Positions 8,764 to 17,194 of a stretch of DNA of 64,000 nt are shown here, in pieces. Each line of letters starts with the position of its first letter. Positions within the stretch are counted from its first letter, which is position 1. The position numbers and the translations under genes are program-made. Under the pieces are notes generated by a model. The model was given only the letters and a program-made list of their open reading frames with translations. It made no database searches and was not told the origin of the DNA. The DNA is from Alicyclobacillus sp. SO9 (GTDB taxonomy: Bacteria > Bacillota > Bacilli > Alicyclobacillales > Alicyclobacillaceae): the NCBI RefSeq assembly GCF_016406125.1, contig NZ_CP066339.1, positions 4,836,001 to 4,900,000 of the forward strand, written 5' to 3'.

Positions 8764-9546
8764 TCATATCCCAATCACAAACGGGTCGTGCAAGTTGCGA
8801 AGAAGCTTCATAATGCTCATCGCGACAATCACACCCGTTTTTGGGTTTTCAGATGGAGCATTTCTGATTTCAAATGAGAACAAACCAGAGTCCCCTTGCA
8901 CCGACACAACATGTACGTTTTGATGAATATCCGGATCTACCCACACTTCCACCCTGGTTTCGTCCAGCCCCCCGCCAGCGAGACCGAGTGCCGCCGAGAC
9001 ATTCGCGTTCTGGGGGTATTTTTGCGCCGCTTGCCTGGCTGTCCCCGTAAAGACCCGTGTTGGTACAGACAGTTGTTCCAAATCCAGGCGACTTTCCACC
9101 TCCGTTCCATACCAGGATGTCGGAGGCTTTCGCGTCTGCAACTGAACTGTCTGTAGACTGCCTTCCTTTGCCGCGCAAATGCGGTCTAATCCGCCGAGAG
9201 CACAAGATGGGAAGTATATTTTGGCGTTGTGTCTTAAAGCCTGTTGGTGCATCTGTTGTTCGAACGCCTTGTCTGTAAAAGCCCCCACACTGCAAACCGC
9301 CACTGAGATACCCCTTTGAACGAGTTGCGGGACAAAAGTACGGACCGCTGCTTGGCCTGCTGCTTCAATAACGAGATTTGGCTTTAGACTGAGAAAATGG
9401 GAGAAATCCGTCGTCATGATGGGCACGTGACTGGATCTCGTGCGACTGAATATTGAAATGAGCTCTAGACCAGGTAATTTAGCCGATTGAATCCGCTGTG
9501 CAACGTCCTTCCCAATGGCCCCATAACCTATCAATCCCACCTTCAT
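8764..9546 (-). CDS. Aspartate dehydrogenase-like oxidoreductase (DUF108 family)
   Basis: The 260-residue protein opens with a Rossmann nucleotide site GLIGYGAIGKDVAQR. It then has the aspartate-dehydrogenase signatures FPSCALGGLDRICAA (usual form PSGALAGLD) and NAPSENPKTG near the end, with the conserved His of DPDIHQNVH. The family oxidises aspartate to iminoaspartate with NAD(P), feeding NAD synthesis or deamination; related members act on other amino acids. Here it is the last gene of an operon with a GntR/FCD regulator 17 bp upstream, and it lies at the edge of a catabolic cluster, so a role in substrate catabolism is at least as likely as NAD synthesis. Confidence 0.8.
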   Translation of the reverse strand: MKVGLIGYGAIGKDVAQRIQSAKLPGLELISIFSRTRSSHVPIMTTDFSHFLSLKPNLVIEAAGQAAVRTFVPQLVQRGISVAVCSVGAFTDKAFEQQMHQQALRHNAKIYFPSCALGGLDRICAAKEGSLQTVQLQTRKPPTSWYGTEVESRLDLEQLSVPTRVFTGTARQAAQKYPQNANVSAALGLAGGGLDETRVEVWVDPDIHQNVHVVSVQGDSGLFSFEIRNAPSENPKTGVIVAMSIMKLLRNLHDPFVIGI

Positions 9547-9563
9547 GTTGTGTCACCTCCTAT

Positions 9564-10232
9564 TCACTCTTGTCCCTCTGTCGGATAGAGTTTTAAGTAA
9601 GCTGTCTTTGCACCTTCTATGTGCTTCTTCGCGACGGAGATTGCTGCCTCAACATCCTGCCTGCGAATTGCGTCGACCAAAAGCCGGTGCTCTTTCATAG
9701 CTTGTGCACTTCTCCCAAAAGCCTTGTAACCCTCTTGGGCAAACAGTTGAATACTGTCAAGCAAGCTAGACAGCATCTCCAGCAGACGTTTTCTGTTTGC
9801 AGCTTCATAGACCGCGCAGTGAAACGCAATATTATAGCCAGACACCGCCGTATCGTCTCCTTGTTCCAGCGCAAGTTCCATTTTCTCCGCCAGGTCTGCA
9901 AGCTTATCAATGACTTCCCGTGACGCATTGCGAGTGGCAAGTTCGACTGCCATTGGTTCAAGGGCGAAGCGTAAATCAAAGATTTCAAAAAACTCCTGGG
10001 GGCTGATGACGCTTACAATAGGCCCCTTGTGAGTGATGTTCTTAATGAGCCCTTCGGTCTCCAATCGAATCATTGCGTCTCGGATTGGTGTTCTGCTAAC
10101 ACCGAGTTCTATTGAGATGTCTTTTTCAACCAACTTTTCACCGGAACGATATGTACCATCCAGGATTCGCTGACGAAGAATCATACGCACCTGTTCCCCG
10201 ATGGATTCTGAAGAGATTAATACGTTTTTCAT
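9564..10232 (-). CDS. GntR-family regulator, FadR/FCD subfamily (1 of 3)
   Basis: About 222 residues: an N-terminal winged HTH with the FadR-type core SRTPIRDAMIRLETEGLI, then an all-helical FCD ligand domain. The FCD domain keeps its metal/ligand residues (D and H in the stretch SGYNIAFHCAVYEAA, and KEHRLLVDAI and KKHIEGAK). FCD proteins bind organic acids or similar metabolites. I start at the ATG at 10232 with AAGGAG upstream, not the longer open frame to 10340. It is cotranscribed with the aspartate dehydrogenase-like gene, and is one of three FCD regulators within 8 kb. Confidence 0.9.
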   Translation of the reverse strand: MKNVLISSESIGEQVRMILRQRILDGTYRSGEKLVEKDISIELGVSRTPIRDAMIRLETEGLIKNITHKGPIVSVISPQEFFEIFDLRFALEPMAVELATRNASREVIDKLADLAEKMELALEQGDDTAVSGYNIAFHCAVYEAANRKRLLEMLSSLLDSIQLFAQEGYKAFGRSAQAMKEHRLLVDAIRRQDVEAAISVAKKHIEGAKTAYLKLYPTEGQE

Positions 10233-10344
10233 GGCAATGGCTCCTTCAGCGGCACAGTTCAAGCAGTTAGTGCAAAGAACCCAGGATGGGCCGGAATACA
10301 TTCTGGTAAACACCAACTCCCCAAGCGCATTCCAACCCATCCTT

Positions 10345-10427
10345 GTTACCCTAATAAGCTGTTACCTCAATAAGCTGTTCTTACTTCAATAAAGTGTTAC
10401 CTCAATCAAATGTTGCCTCAAGTAAAC
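10345..10427. repeat. Degenerate 16-bp tandem repeat, about 5 copies
   Basis: Units of GTTACCTCAATAAGCT-like sequence follow each other at 10345, 10361, 10377 (with a 3-bp insertion), 10396 and 10412. The array stops exactly at the stop codon of the binding-protein gene, which begins at 10428. It fills most of the space between this gene and the downstream regulator gene. Similar 16-bp arrays occur at 14749 and 61289. Confidence 0.85.
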
Positions 10428-11522
10428 CTACGGCTTCTGGAATTTCCCAATCTTTTTCAGTGCAGCTTTGGCAAAACTCATGTTTACAATTTTTGACGCC
10501 TTCAAGCCGGTCTGTACAAACCCATGTTTGACATACCAGTTAATTTGGTTTTGGATACTGCTTGTATAAACGGTGCCATTCGGGTCCAGTTCAGGCTGGT
10601 TTTCGGCCTCAAGGATAGACACAGATGTATTGGTATCCTTAGCCATAATTTTGGCAATCTTAGCCTGATTTTTGCTTCCATAGACAAAGGCGTTGTCAAA
10701 GGCGCGTACACCTTTCAAATATGCAATCATATACCGTGTGGCGAGGCTCTTGTTTTTGAGGAGATTTTTCCCGAACTCTAGAACGGAGACTTCTTCATGG
10801 GGTGCGTATACCTTTGGTCCAATCGGGAAGGGAACGAGGATGTTTTGCTGTTTTCCTTTCGTAATCAAAGGTTCCAACTGCATTGCTGCATCCATCGCAC
10901 CGTGCGACATTGCGGTGTTTAAATCCGAAAAACTGTCGATCACTTTGATATGAACGTCCTTTTCCGTCAGGCCGCCCTTTGCCAATGCTTCGTCAAGCAT
11001 GAGCTCATTGATGTTTCCTTTTGAGACGACACCGATGGTTAAGCCTTTTAGGTCCTTGAATGTTTTTACTTTATTCTGAAGTTTCTTTCTAATCGTGAGT
11101 GCAAAATACGGTTTACCCGGATAGTTCCGTCCCGCGTCGGCTACAATCTGAATGCCGAAATTCTTGTGTTCCAGGTTAATTAGGCCGGCGCTGACCAGAC
11201 CCTGCGCTACATCAATTTGACCGGAGGCTAACCCAGTTAATTCGTCCGATCCGCTTGAAAATTTGGTCGACTCTATCTTAATTCCTTCCTGCTTAAAGTA
11301 ACCCAAGGCTTCTCCGAGGAACAAACCGGCATAAGACGGTGATCCTTCTGCAGTTGCTACTTTCACGACTTGAAGTTTTCCGGATGACCCTTTGCTTCCA
11401 CCACCAGACTGTGCGCTGCCCGAACTGTTGGCAGATGCTGTGCCGCAACCCGCTATCAGTCCAGTCACAAGCAGCGGTGCTGCTGCCCACATCACGAAAT
11501 TTTTCGACCTTTTTCCTATCAT
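10428..11522 (-). CDS. ABC transporter substrate-binding lipoprotein, NitT/TauT (NMT1-like) type
   Basis: The 364-residue protein has a lipoprotein signal ending LIAGCG and a serine/glycine-rich linker. The binding domain follows, with LGYFKQEGIKIESTKF, LASGQIDVAQGLVSAG and LKGLTIGVVSKGNINELM, typical of SsuA/TauA/ThiY-like proteins. These capture small molecules such as taurine, sulfonates, nitrate, aromatic acids or pyrimidines for import. ATPase and permease genes of the same family follow upstream on the same strand. The ligand cannot be told from sequence; the surrounding enzymes suggest the pathway substrate. Confidence 0.88.
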   Translation of the reverse strand: MIGKRSKNFVMWAAAPLLVTGLIAGCGTASANSSGSAQSGGGSKGSSGKLQVVKVATAEGSPSYAGLFLGEALGYFKQEGIKIESTKFSSGSDELTGLASGQIDVAQGLVSAGLINLEHKNFGIQIVADAGRNYPGKPYFALTIRKKLQNKVKTFKDLKGLTIGVVSKGNINELMLDEALAKGGLTEKDVHIKVIDSFSDLNTAMSHGAMDAAMQLEPLITKGKQQNILVPFPIGPKVYAPHEEVSVLEFGKNLLKNKSLATRYMIAYLKGVRAFDNAFVYGSKNQAKIAKIMAKDTNTSVSILEAENQPELDPNGTVYTSSIQNQINWYVKHGFVQTGLKASKIVNMSFAKAALKKIGKFQKP

Positions 11523-11736
11523 TACAATACCCCCTGTTTATTCTTTTCTTAGGTTGCATTGTGAGGTTAAATTCCAGATATGTAGAGCAAGCAACCCCTT
11601 CCTGAATCGGAGAACAGAAGCACCATCACCTCCCTTTCGTTAAAATTTCAACCGCAACTCTCTCAGACCACAGACTTGTTGCAAATCACCTATTGGTCCG
11701 CCGCCTGGATTCCCCTTCCCGGGCGTGTGAACGTAC

Positions 11737-12573
11737 TTAGTTCGACAGACCTTGCTCACGTTTTGATTTATCCACTTCTTCCTTCAACAGGCCCCAAATT
11801 TCCGTGAACAATTCCATAAATCGATGACTTGCTCTCACTTCTTCGATTTTACGGGGCCTTGGGAGATCAATACTGAACGACTCCTTGACAGTGCCCGGGT
11901 GAGCCGTCATTACGTAAACCTTGTCAGAGAGAAACAATGCCTCGTCAATGCTGTGCGTGATGAACACAACCGTTTTACGCGACTCCTCCCAGATTCGAAC
12001 CAGCTCCTGCTGCAACAGTAACCTGTTCTGCTCATCCAGTGCTGCAAACGGCTCGTCCATCAGGAGTATTTCCGGGTCATTGGCGAAGGCACGCGCGACA
12101 CTGACACGTTGGCGCATGCCGCCGGACAGTTGATGCGGCAAAGCGTCGCCAAAGGGGCGTAACCCTGTTTTCTCCAGGTACAAGTCGACAATCTCATTCG
12201 TCTTTGCCTTCGGAACCTTTCGCATTCTTAGGCCATAACCAATGTTCTTACGCACGGACATCCAGGGAAAAATGGAGTGTTCCTGAAATACCATGGAGTT
12301 TAGCGGTTGGCTCAAGTCATCGTGCTGCATGTCCATCGTTCCCGTTGTGGGTTTCTCTAATCCGGCCAAGATACGAAGAAGGGTCGTTTTACCGCAGCCG
12401 CTTGGCCCGACAATGCACGCAAACTCTCCTTGCTTAATATCGAGATTGACCGCATCCAATGCCGTTACAATCTTCTTCTTCACTTGAAATTGCTTTCCCA
12501 ATCCCCGAATAGAAATTTTATTGTTCCGATGTTCATCAATTATGGCTGCGTCACTATTCAGCACCTTACTCAC
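11737..12573 (-). CDS. ABC transporter ATP-binding protein, SsuB/TauB type
   Basis: The 278-residue subunit shows Walker A GPSGCGKTT, Q-loop VFQEHSIFPWM, signature LSGGMRQRVSVARAF, Walker B ILLMDEPFAALD and the switch His in VVFITHSIDEAL. EHSIFPWMSV is characteristic of nitrate/sulfonate/taurine importers. It should hydrolyse ATP at the cytoplasmic face to drive the adjacent permease. The start is a GTG with AGAGGAG upstream. A 214-bp gap separates it from the binding-protein gene and 61 bp from the permease. Confidence 0.93.
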   Translation of the reverse strand: MSKVLNSDAAIIDEHRNNKISIRGLGKQFQVKKKIVTALDAVNLDIKQGEFACIVGPSGCGKTTLLRILAGLEKPTTGTMDMQHDDLSQPLNSMVFQEHSIFPWMSVRKNIGYGLRMRKVPKAKTNEIVDLYLEKTGLRPFGDALPHQLSGGMRQRVSVARAFANDPEILLMDEPFAALDEQNRLLLQQELVRIWEESRKTVVFITHSIDEALFLSDKVYVMTAHPGTVKESFSIDLPRPRKIEEVRASHRFMELFTEIWGLLKEEVDKSKREQGLSN

Positions 12574-12634
12574 AAGGCTTCACTCCTCTGACAGTTTCAT
12601 AGACTTGGATTCCAAGCCAAAGTGCGTCATTACC

Positions 12635-13477
12635 TTATTTTTGTTTCCACGGCACAACACGGGCTTCAATTTCATCCAAAATAATGCTGAAAATATAGCC
12701 AAGGAGCGACATCAAAATGAAGTAGACAAACATGTCTCGAATATCAAAGACATCATACGAAGTCCATATGCGGTAGCCAATGCCAGCCGTGGACCCTTCC
12801 ATTTCAGCCGCAACAATCAAGAGCAGCGCCATCCCGGAGCCAAGCTTGAGTCCTGTAAAGATCATCGGCAGAGAACCGGGTATAGCAACTGTTTTGTAGT
12901 AGTTCCAACGTGAGGCTCCAAAGTTCTTTGCAACGTCCATGTACGCTTTCTCCAAATTTAAGACACCTGCTGCAGAGTTAATGAGCACTGGAAATACAAC
13001 ACCCAAAAGAATAATCATGATTTTCTCCAGATTACCCAATCCAAAGATCAACATGATGAGTGGCAACAGAGCCAACTTGGGGATGGGATAAGTGGCAGAG
13101 ACAACGGGATCGAAAATGGCACGGACGATGGGAAACAAGCCCATTGACACACCTATAATCACGCCCGGTACAGCCCCCCCAATAAATCCCCAGAAAATGC
13201 GGTACAAACTCACAACCAAGTCATGCTGCAACTGCCCCGTCTGAATGTCACTAATACCTTTTGCAATAATGGACGTTGGTGTTGGGAAGAACCTCGTATC
13301 AATCAGGTGAAATTGAGACAGGAACTGCCAGATAACCAGCAAGATGATAGGAGAGACAACAGCGAGAACTCGGCGCCTTTGGTTTTCCGTCATGCCGATT
13401 TTCACCTTTTCAACGTCCGTTCCTACCACTTTAATTGCGTGTCCAGACTCCGTCATTGGAGAACTCAAATCTCTCAC
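12635..13477 (-). CDS. ABC transporter permease, SsuC/TauC type
   Basis: The 280-residue membrane subunit has about six transmembrane helices. The ATPase-coupling EAA loop reads AAGVLNLEKAYMDVAKNFGASRWNYYKTVAIPGSLP, here spanning about residues 164-199, the classic form for the sulfonate/taurine/nitrate family. It forms the channel for the binding protein and ATPase encoded just downstream. The first candidate start is GTG 13477, directly abutting GAGAAAGG, and an ATG seven codons later is the alternative. An FCD-type operator lies 21 bp upstream, so this operon belongs to the regulon. Confidence 0.92.
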   Translation of the reverse strand: MRDLSSPMTESGHAIKVVGTDVEKVKIGMTENQRRRVLAVVSPIILLVIWQFLSQFHLIDTRFFPTPTSIIAKGISDIQTGQLQHDLVVSLYRIFWGFIGGAVPGVIIGVSMGLFPIVRAIFDPVVSATYPIPKLALLPLIMLIFGLGNLEKIMIILLGVVFPVLINSAAGVLNLEKAYMDVAKNFGASRWNYYKTVAIPGSLPMIFTGLKLGSGMALLLIVAAEMEGSTAGIGYRIWTSYDVFDIRDMFVYFILMSLLGYIFSIILDEIEARVVPWKQK

Positions 13478-13497
13478 CCTTTCTCAGTTTGAATAAT

Positions 13498-13510
13498 GTA
13501 TGTTGTATAC
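13498..13510 (-). promoter_or_regulatory. FCD-type operator A (permease operon)
   Basis: On the minus strand GTATAC-A-ACATAC, matching the shared motif GTATAC-W-NNATAC. It is 21 bp upstream of the permease start. Confidence 0.7.
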
Positions 13511-13542
13511 CAAATCAACCAAAAATTTTTTGGTTGTAATAA

Positions 13543-14088
13543 CTAAACCCCAAACCGAGGCAATACAATGCCTCCGTAGACAAAGGCTGCAACAATGACG
13601 AAAGCTGGGTGCCACTTCTTAAAATGAATGACCCACAACGCTACGGCTGCAATAATAACTGATTGCAAAACTCCAATGCCGTGCACTGCGTCCCGGCCAA
13701 TTTCCCAGGTCAAAAGCACCATCAAAATAGCGATGACAGGTTGCACAAGGGCCGTCATCCCTTTCACCACTGACGAAGTGCGGTATTTATTGAGAATTTT
13801 CAACAACACGATGAGCCCCAAGCAGGATGGAAGAACAGTTGCTGCAATTGCGATGAAAAAACCTGCCCATCCACTGGCTCCATACCCGACAAAGGCAGCG
13901 ATTTTTGTCGCAATGGGACCCGGTAAAGCATTTCCCAACGCTAATACATTTGCAAACTGCGTATTGTTCATCCAGTGATAGTGATGAACAATTTGGACTT
14001 GCATCAAAGGAATGGACGAAGGACCTCCGCCGTAGCCAAGAATATTGGCCACAAAGAAGCCCCAAAGCACGTGCAGCAAGTTCATCAT
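13543..14088 (-). CDS. Short chromate (CHR) family transporter, first of a pair
   Basis: About 181 residues, half the length of a classical ChrA, with five to six hydrophobic helices. It has the CHR signatures NILGYGGGPSSIPLMQ and ALGNALPGPIATKIAAFVGY. Short CHR proteins work as two-subunit pairs; a second copy lies 0.7 kb upstream on the same strand. Chromate export is the named function, but family members probably carry other anions. I start at the double ATG at 14088/14085, which follows GGAGGAAAT, not the longer open frame to 14217. Confidence 0.85.
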   Translation of the reverse strand: MMNLLHVLWGFFVANILGYGGGPSSIPLMQVQIVHHYHWMNNTQFANVLALGNALPGPIATKIAAFVGYGASGWAGFFIAIAATVLPSCLGLIVLLKILNKYRTSSVVKGMTALVQPVIAILMVLLTWEIGRDAVHGIGVLQSVIIAAVALWVIHFKKWHPAFVIVAAFVYGGIVLPRFGV

Positions 14089-14196
14089 ATTTCCTCCTTC
14101 CATGTACATCCTGTACTTCACTGGCGTTAGGAAAGCCAAAAGTTTGACAATATGGATTGGGCAACTACTATCCATTCCCATGTTCCACTGAATATT

Positions 14197-14209
14197 GTAT
14201 ACAATATAC
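14197..14209 (-). promoter_or_regulatory. FCD-type operator B (chromate-family gene 1)
   Basis: GTATACAATATAC, at the centre of a longer palindrome ATATTGTATACAATAT. It is 109 bp upstream of the start, and an extra half-palindrome AGTATACT lies at 14223-14230. Confidence 0.72.
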
Positions 14210-14345
14210 CATTTCAATAAGTAGTATACTGTCCGCCAACACTCTGTGTCAACGCAAAATTCAGTATCTTGTCACAATTATATCTGTTTGCTTATTGACT
14301 GCTGCAGGCAGCCTCCGCAAACATTGGTGCTTTAAAATACTCATA

Positions 14346-14681
14346 TTAAGATTTGGACTGTTCTATTCTTTTCCATGCTGGTTTAAGGGGGACAGCATCT
14401 TGCTGAATTTCAATATCACTTGTAATTTCAAGCTGGCAGAGCAAACGGTACCCTTCTGCGAGTTTGTCCTCACCAACCATCTTAATCTCCTTCCAGTTTG
14501 GTTCTGGAAGGAACTCAAGCCCTGCTAAAATTCGTGACGCGCATCGAGTACACCTACCCATTCCACAAGAATAGCGGAGCCCTTTGAACTTCCTTAGTCC
14601 GGCCAGTACAACCAGGTTACTTCCTGGTCTTACCTTCTGTTCGTACAGGCCGTCCACCCCGTGCAGGATGACGTTCACCAT
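14346..14681 (-). CDS. [2Fe-2S] plant-type ferredoxin (1 of 2)
   Basis: The 111-residue protein has the cluster ligands C39-x4-C44-x2-C47 (in YSCGMGRCTRC) and C82 (LLCQ), the plant/adrenodoxin-type arrangement. It is a soluble one-electron carrier, usually serving an oxygenase or reductase. The second ATG (14681) is the better start because GGAGG is 7 nt upstream. It lies between the two chromate-family genes. With the second ferredoxin at 17195 it could feed the diiron protein encoded nearby; no ferredoxin reductase gene is in the window. Confidence 0.88.
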   Translation of the reverse strand: MVNVILHGVDGLYEQKVRPGSNLVVLAGLRKFKGLRYSCGMGRCTRCASRILAGLEFLPEPNWKEIKMVGEDKLAEGYRLLCQLEITSDIEIQQDAVPLKPAWKRIEQSKS

Positions 14682-14748
14682 ATGCATGCCTCCGTTGTAT
14701 CCGACTTCGCTGACGACTGTTTTACGACTTCACTTGCTCCATTTACCA

Positions 14749-14828
14749 TTTCGTTGCTGTTTCATTTCGTCATTACTTCATTTCGTTACTGCTTCATTTC
14801 GCTGTTACCTGATTTCGTTACTGCTTCA
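14749..14828. repeat. 16-bp tandem repeat, 5 copies
   Basis: Five consecutive 16-bp units of the form TTTCGTTACTGCTTCA run from 14749 to 14828 with a few substitutions. The stop codon of the chromate-family gene (14818) lies inside the last unit, so the array begins at the very 3' end of that gene and fills the space towards the ferredoxin gene. Confidence 0.92.
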
Positions 14829-15498
14829 TTGTGGGATTCTGCGACTCCGTTGTGCCCTTTGCCACAGACTGACTCCTGTTTTTTGTTAGATATTTTGTGA
14901 ACCTAAAATGCACTGTGCCGTAGGCCAAAAACGCCAGGACAACAATCGCTGGATTCAAGTTCAGAACGGCCAAGAGCAAAAGAGCTGTAAGGGCAAATCC
15001 CGTTCCAGCCGCTTTCCCCAAGCCTTTCCAGGATTTCTTGGTAAAATCGTAGGCCATCAGGCCTAACATCACCACAATGACTGGGTTAACTGCTGCAATC
15101 ATGCCGTGAACGATTGGTGATTGGCGAAACCATGTCAACGCGTTTAGCAGCAAAACCATGGCCAGGGTAGTAGGAAGAATATGAATAACCACAGCGCTAA
15201 TTGCCCCTGCTGCACCCTTGACGCGGTATCCTAGGTATGCGGCCATTTTTGTGGCGATAGGACCTGGCAGAGTATTGGCGACGGCTAATATCTCACCAAA
15301 CTCAGTGTCGTCAATCCACTGGTACCGGTCGACTGCCTCATAACGAAACAACGGTATAATCGCGGGTCCTCCTCCGTACCCAAGCATTCCGGTTCGCAAC
15401 ATGGCCAACGCGATTTCTCGGTAGGCTTTTGGATTGATACAAATCCCCCCTCTACACGCTGTGCTGTAACGTACTACCTTCGCATCATCCCCTCCCAT
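14818..15498 (-). CDS. Short chromate (CHR) family transporter, second of a pair
   Basis: Up to 226 residues with about six membrane helices and the CHR motifs RTGMLGYGGGPAIIPLFRYE and AVANTLPGPIATKMAAYLGY. It pairs with the other short CHR protein at 13543. The only standard in-frame start is ATG 15498, which has no ribosome site and would leave a 5' leader of under 10 nt from the predicted promoter. AGAGGGGGG lies six bases before an in-frame ATC at 15438, which would give the same N-terminal length as the partner, so initiation at a rare codon is possible. The end lies in a 16-bp repeat. Confidence 0.82.
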   Translation of the reverse strand: MGGDDAKVVRYSTACRGGICINPKAYREIALAMLRTGMLGYGGGPAIIPLFRYEAVDRYQWIDDTEFGEILAVANTLPGPIATKMAAYLGYRVKGAAGAISAVVIHILPTTLAMVLLLNALTWFRQSPIVHGMIAAVNPVIVVMLGLMAYDFTKKSWKGLGKAAGTGFALTALLLLAVLNLNPAIVVLAFLAYGTVHFRFTKYLTKNRSQSVAKGTTESQNPTMKQ

Positions 15499-15506
15499 TT
15501 AATTTG

Positions 15507-15541
15507 GTATACAATATACAATACAGACACAATTTTTTCAA
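15507..15541 (-). promoter_or_regulatory. Promoter with FCD-type operator C (chromate-family gene 2)
   Basis: On the minus strand TTGAAA (15536-15541) and TATATT (15513-15518) are 17 bp apart. The operator GTATACAATATAC (15507-15519) lies over the -10 box, so a bound regulator should exclude RNA polymerase. Confidence 0.75.
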
Positions 15542-15651
15542 TTATTAATTTTCTTAAGTGTGCCAAGAGTTTTTCGCAGTGAGATAACTCAACCACTGGG
15601 ATGGCGCGTTCTATGATGACTGAAACAACTATATTGACACGCGGATAGATG

Positions 15652-15664
15652 GTATACTCCATAC
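15652..15664 (+). promoter_or_regulatory. FCD-type operator D (GntR gene at 15710)
   Basis: GTATAC-T-CCATAC, 46 bp before the GTG start of the plus-strand GntR gene and just past a TTGACA box at 15634. Position suggests autoregulation. Confidence 0.7.
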
Positions 15665-15709
15665 AAAACACGACATATGGAAATCTAAGGGCAAGGGAGT
15701 TGGTGAGGA

Positions 15710-16372
15710 GTGGCACTTTCAACAGATTCCATCAGTGAACAAATTCGTCAGATTTTACGCGATAGAATTTTGGACGGAACGTTTCATCCAGGACAACGAC
15801 TCTTAGAGCACGCTCTGGCTGAGGAATTTATGGTCAGTAGAACGCCTATCAGAGAGGCCGTTTTGAGATTGGAAGTGGAAGGACTCGTAACAACAAATCC
15901 AAGGCGGGGCATTTCAGTCAGTATGGTTAGTAAGGAACAGGTTTTGGAACTCTTTGAAATTCGGCTGTTACTCGAACCGATGGCTGTGGAACTCGCTAGT
16001 CAAAGACGCACCCAAGCTGAATTGGAGCGTTTAAGAGAAGCCCTGCAGGCAATGGACGAGACACTGTCGTCTTTGGACGACACAAAACTGGACGAACACC
16101 ATGCGCAGTTTCATAAGACGATCTACCAAGCAGCCCATAGCCCAAGACTGCTTGAAATCTTATCAGGATTGCTAGGCGACATTCGACGCTTTGCACGACA
16201 AAGCTACACGTTTTTCGGACGCGATAAAGAAGCCATGCGGGAACATTGGGCTCTCCTGGACGCAATCAGCCAAGGCGACGGCCAGAGAGCCTTTCAGTTG
16301 TCAAGAATCCATATAGAACAGTCCAAGAAAGTGTATATGAAAGTGTATCAGACGCAGACAACGCAACAGTGA
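15710..16372 (+). CDS. GntR-family regulator, FadR/FCD subfamily (2 of 3)
   Basis: 220 residues. The winged HTH contains ILDGTFHPGQRLLEHALAEE and SRTPIREAVLRLEVEGLV. The helical FCD domain retains its His/Asp ligand positions (LDEHHAQFHKTIYQAA, REHWALLDAI, RIHIEQSKK). It closely resembles the regulator at 9564, down to the FARQSYTFFGRDKEAM stretch. It is the only plus-strand gene in the cluster, transcribed away from the chromate-family operon with operator D in front, and is the best candidate for the cluster-wide regulator. The GTG start has AAGGGAG 10 nt upstream. Confidence 0.92.
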   Translation: MALSTDSISEQIRQILRDRILDGTFHPGQRLLEHALAEEFMVSRTPIREAVLRLEVEGLVTTNPRRGISVSMVSKEQVLELFEIRLLLEPMAVELASQRRTQAELERLREALQAMDETLSSLDDTKLDEHHAQFHKTIYQAAHSPRLLEILSGLLGDIRRFARQSYTFFGRDKEAMREHWALLDAISQGDGQRAFQLSRIHIEQSKKVYMKVYQTQTTQQ

Positions 16373-16441
16373 CTCGGCGGCGGTGCCTTGCGTCCGGGTA
16401 CCAACGCTACGTGGGCATCATGATTGACGAGGAGAGCGTGA

Positions 16442-17101
16442 TTAAGACTGCTTCTTCAACTGATGACGGTAGGCATTCACTGATTGTTGGACATGCAAAT
16501 GGATGTACTCTTCCGCTGCGTCCCCGTCTCCAGCCTGAACAGCCTTGATAATCTCTCTGTGCTCATGTGCAGCCTCTTCAGCGCGCCCAGGTTGCTCTCG
16601 TCCCAACCTTGCTGTAGCCCGAATCATGTCCAAGAGGCTCCTGAGCATATCGGTCAGTTTCTTGTTCTTGGCAACTTCACAAATCGCCGCAATCATTTGG
16701 GACGCATCTGTGACATCTATCTGATTCAACATGTCCTGTTGCGAAGGTGTGATTCGTTCTGCTGCCTGTCTCACCGCAAGTACTTCCAACGTTTCAAGGA
16801 TGCGAAACATATCAAGAATGTCCTTGTCGGTCAATTCTACAACGATTCCGCCTCGACGAGGAATGATTTCAATAAATCCTTCAGAGTCCAGCTTTCGCAG
16901 TGCTTCCCGCACGGGTGTACGGCTGATACGCAGCCGTTCGGCCAGTTCCCGTTCAATTAGGCGTTCGCCAGCCTTCAACTCCCCCAACAAAATCTGCTCC
17001 CGAAGAATTTGATAAACTCTTACCTCAAGCGGGCGAAAATCCTCATCGAACAAACCTCCTGCATCCTTACCCACGTTTTTGTCACATCCCATTCCATTCA
17101 T
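16442..17101 (-). CDS. GntR-family regulator, FCD subfamily with altered ligand pocket (3 of 3)
   Basis: 219 residues with an intact winged HTH (SRTPVREALRKLDSEGFI). The FCD domain is shorter than in the two neighbours by about 15 residues. The segment that carries the first Asp and the FH metal ligand in them is here DASQMIAAICEVAKN, with Ile at the His position. Later His residues (HEHREII, HLHV) remain. It may therefore bind a different effector or respond without metal. Operator H lies 17 bp upstream of the start, so it is probably part of the same regulon. Confidence 0.88.
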   Translation of the reverse strand: MNGMGCDKNVGKDAGGLFDEDFRPLEVRVYQILREQILLGELKAGERLIERELAERLRISRTPVREALRKLDSEGFIEIIPRRGGIVVELTDKDILDMFRILETLEVLAVRQAAERITPSQQDMLNQIDVTDASQMIAAICEVAKNKKLTDMLRSLLDMIRATARLGREQPGRAEEAAHEHREIIKAVQAGDGDAAEEYIHLHVQQSVNAYRHQLKKQS

Positions 17102-17117
17102 AATCAGCGAATCTGTC

Positions 17118-17130
17118 GTATGGTGTATAC
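17118..17130 (-). promoter_or_regulatory. FCD-type operator H (GntR gene at 16442)
   Basis: On the minus strand GTATAC-A-CCATAC, 17 bp upstream of the start codon of the third FCD regulator. Confidence 0.7.
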
Positions 17131-17194
17131 CTTTGTAGATTCGCGCTGCTCATATACTAGCAATGTGACAACCGAACTGCAAGAGAAAACCTTG

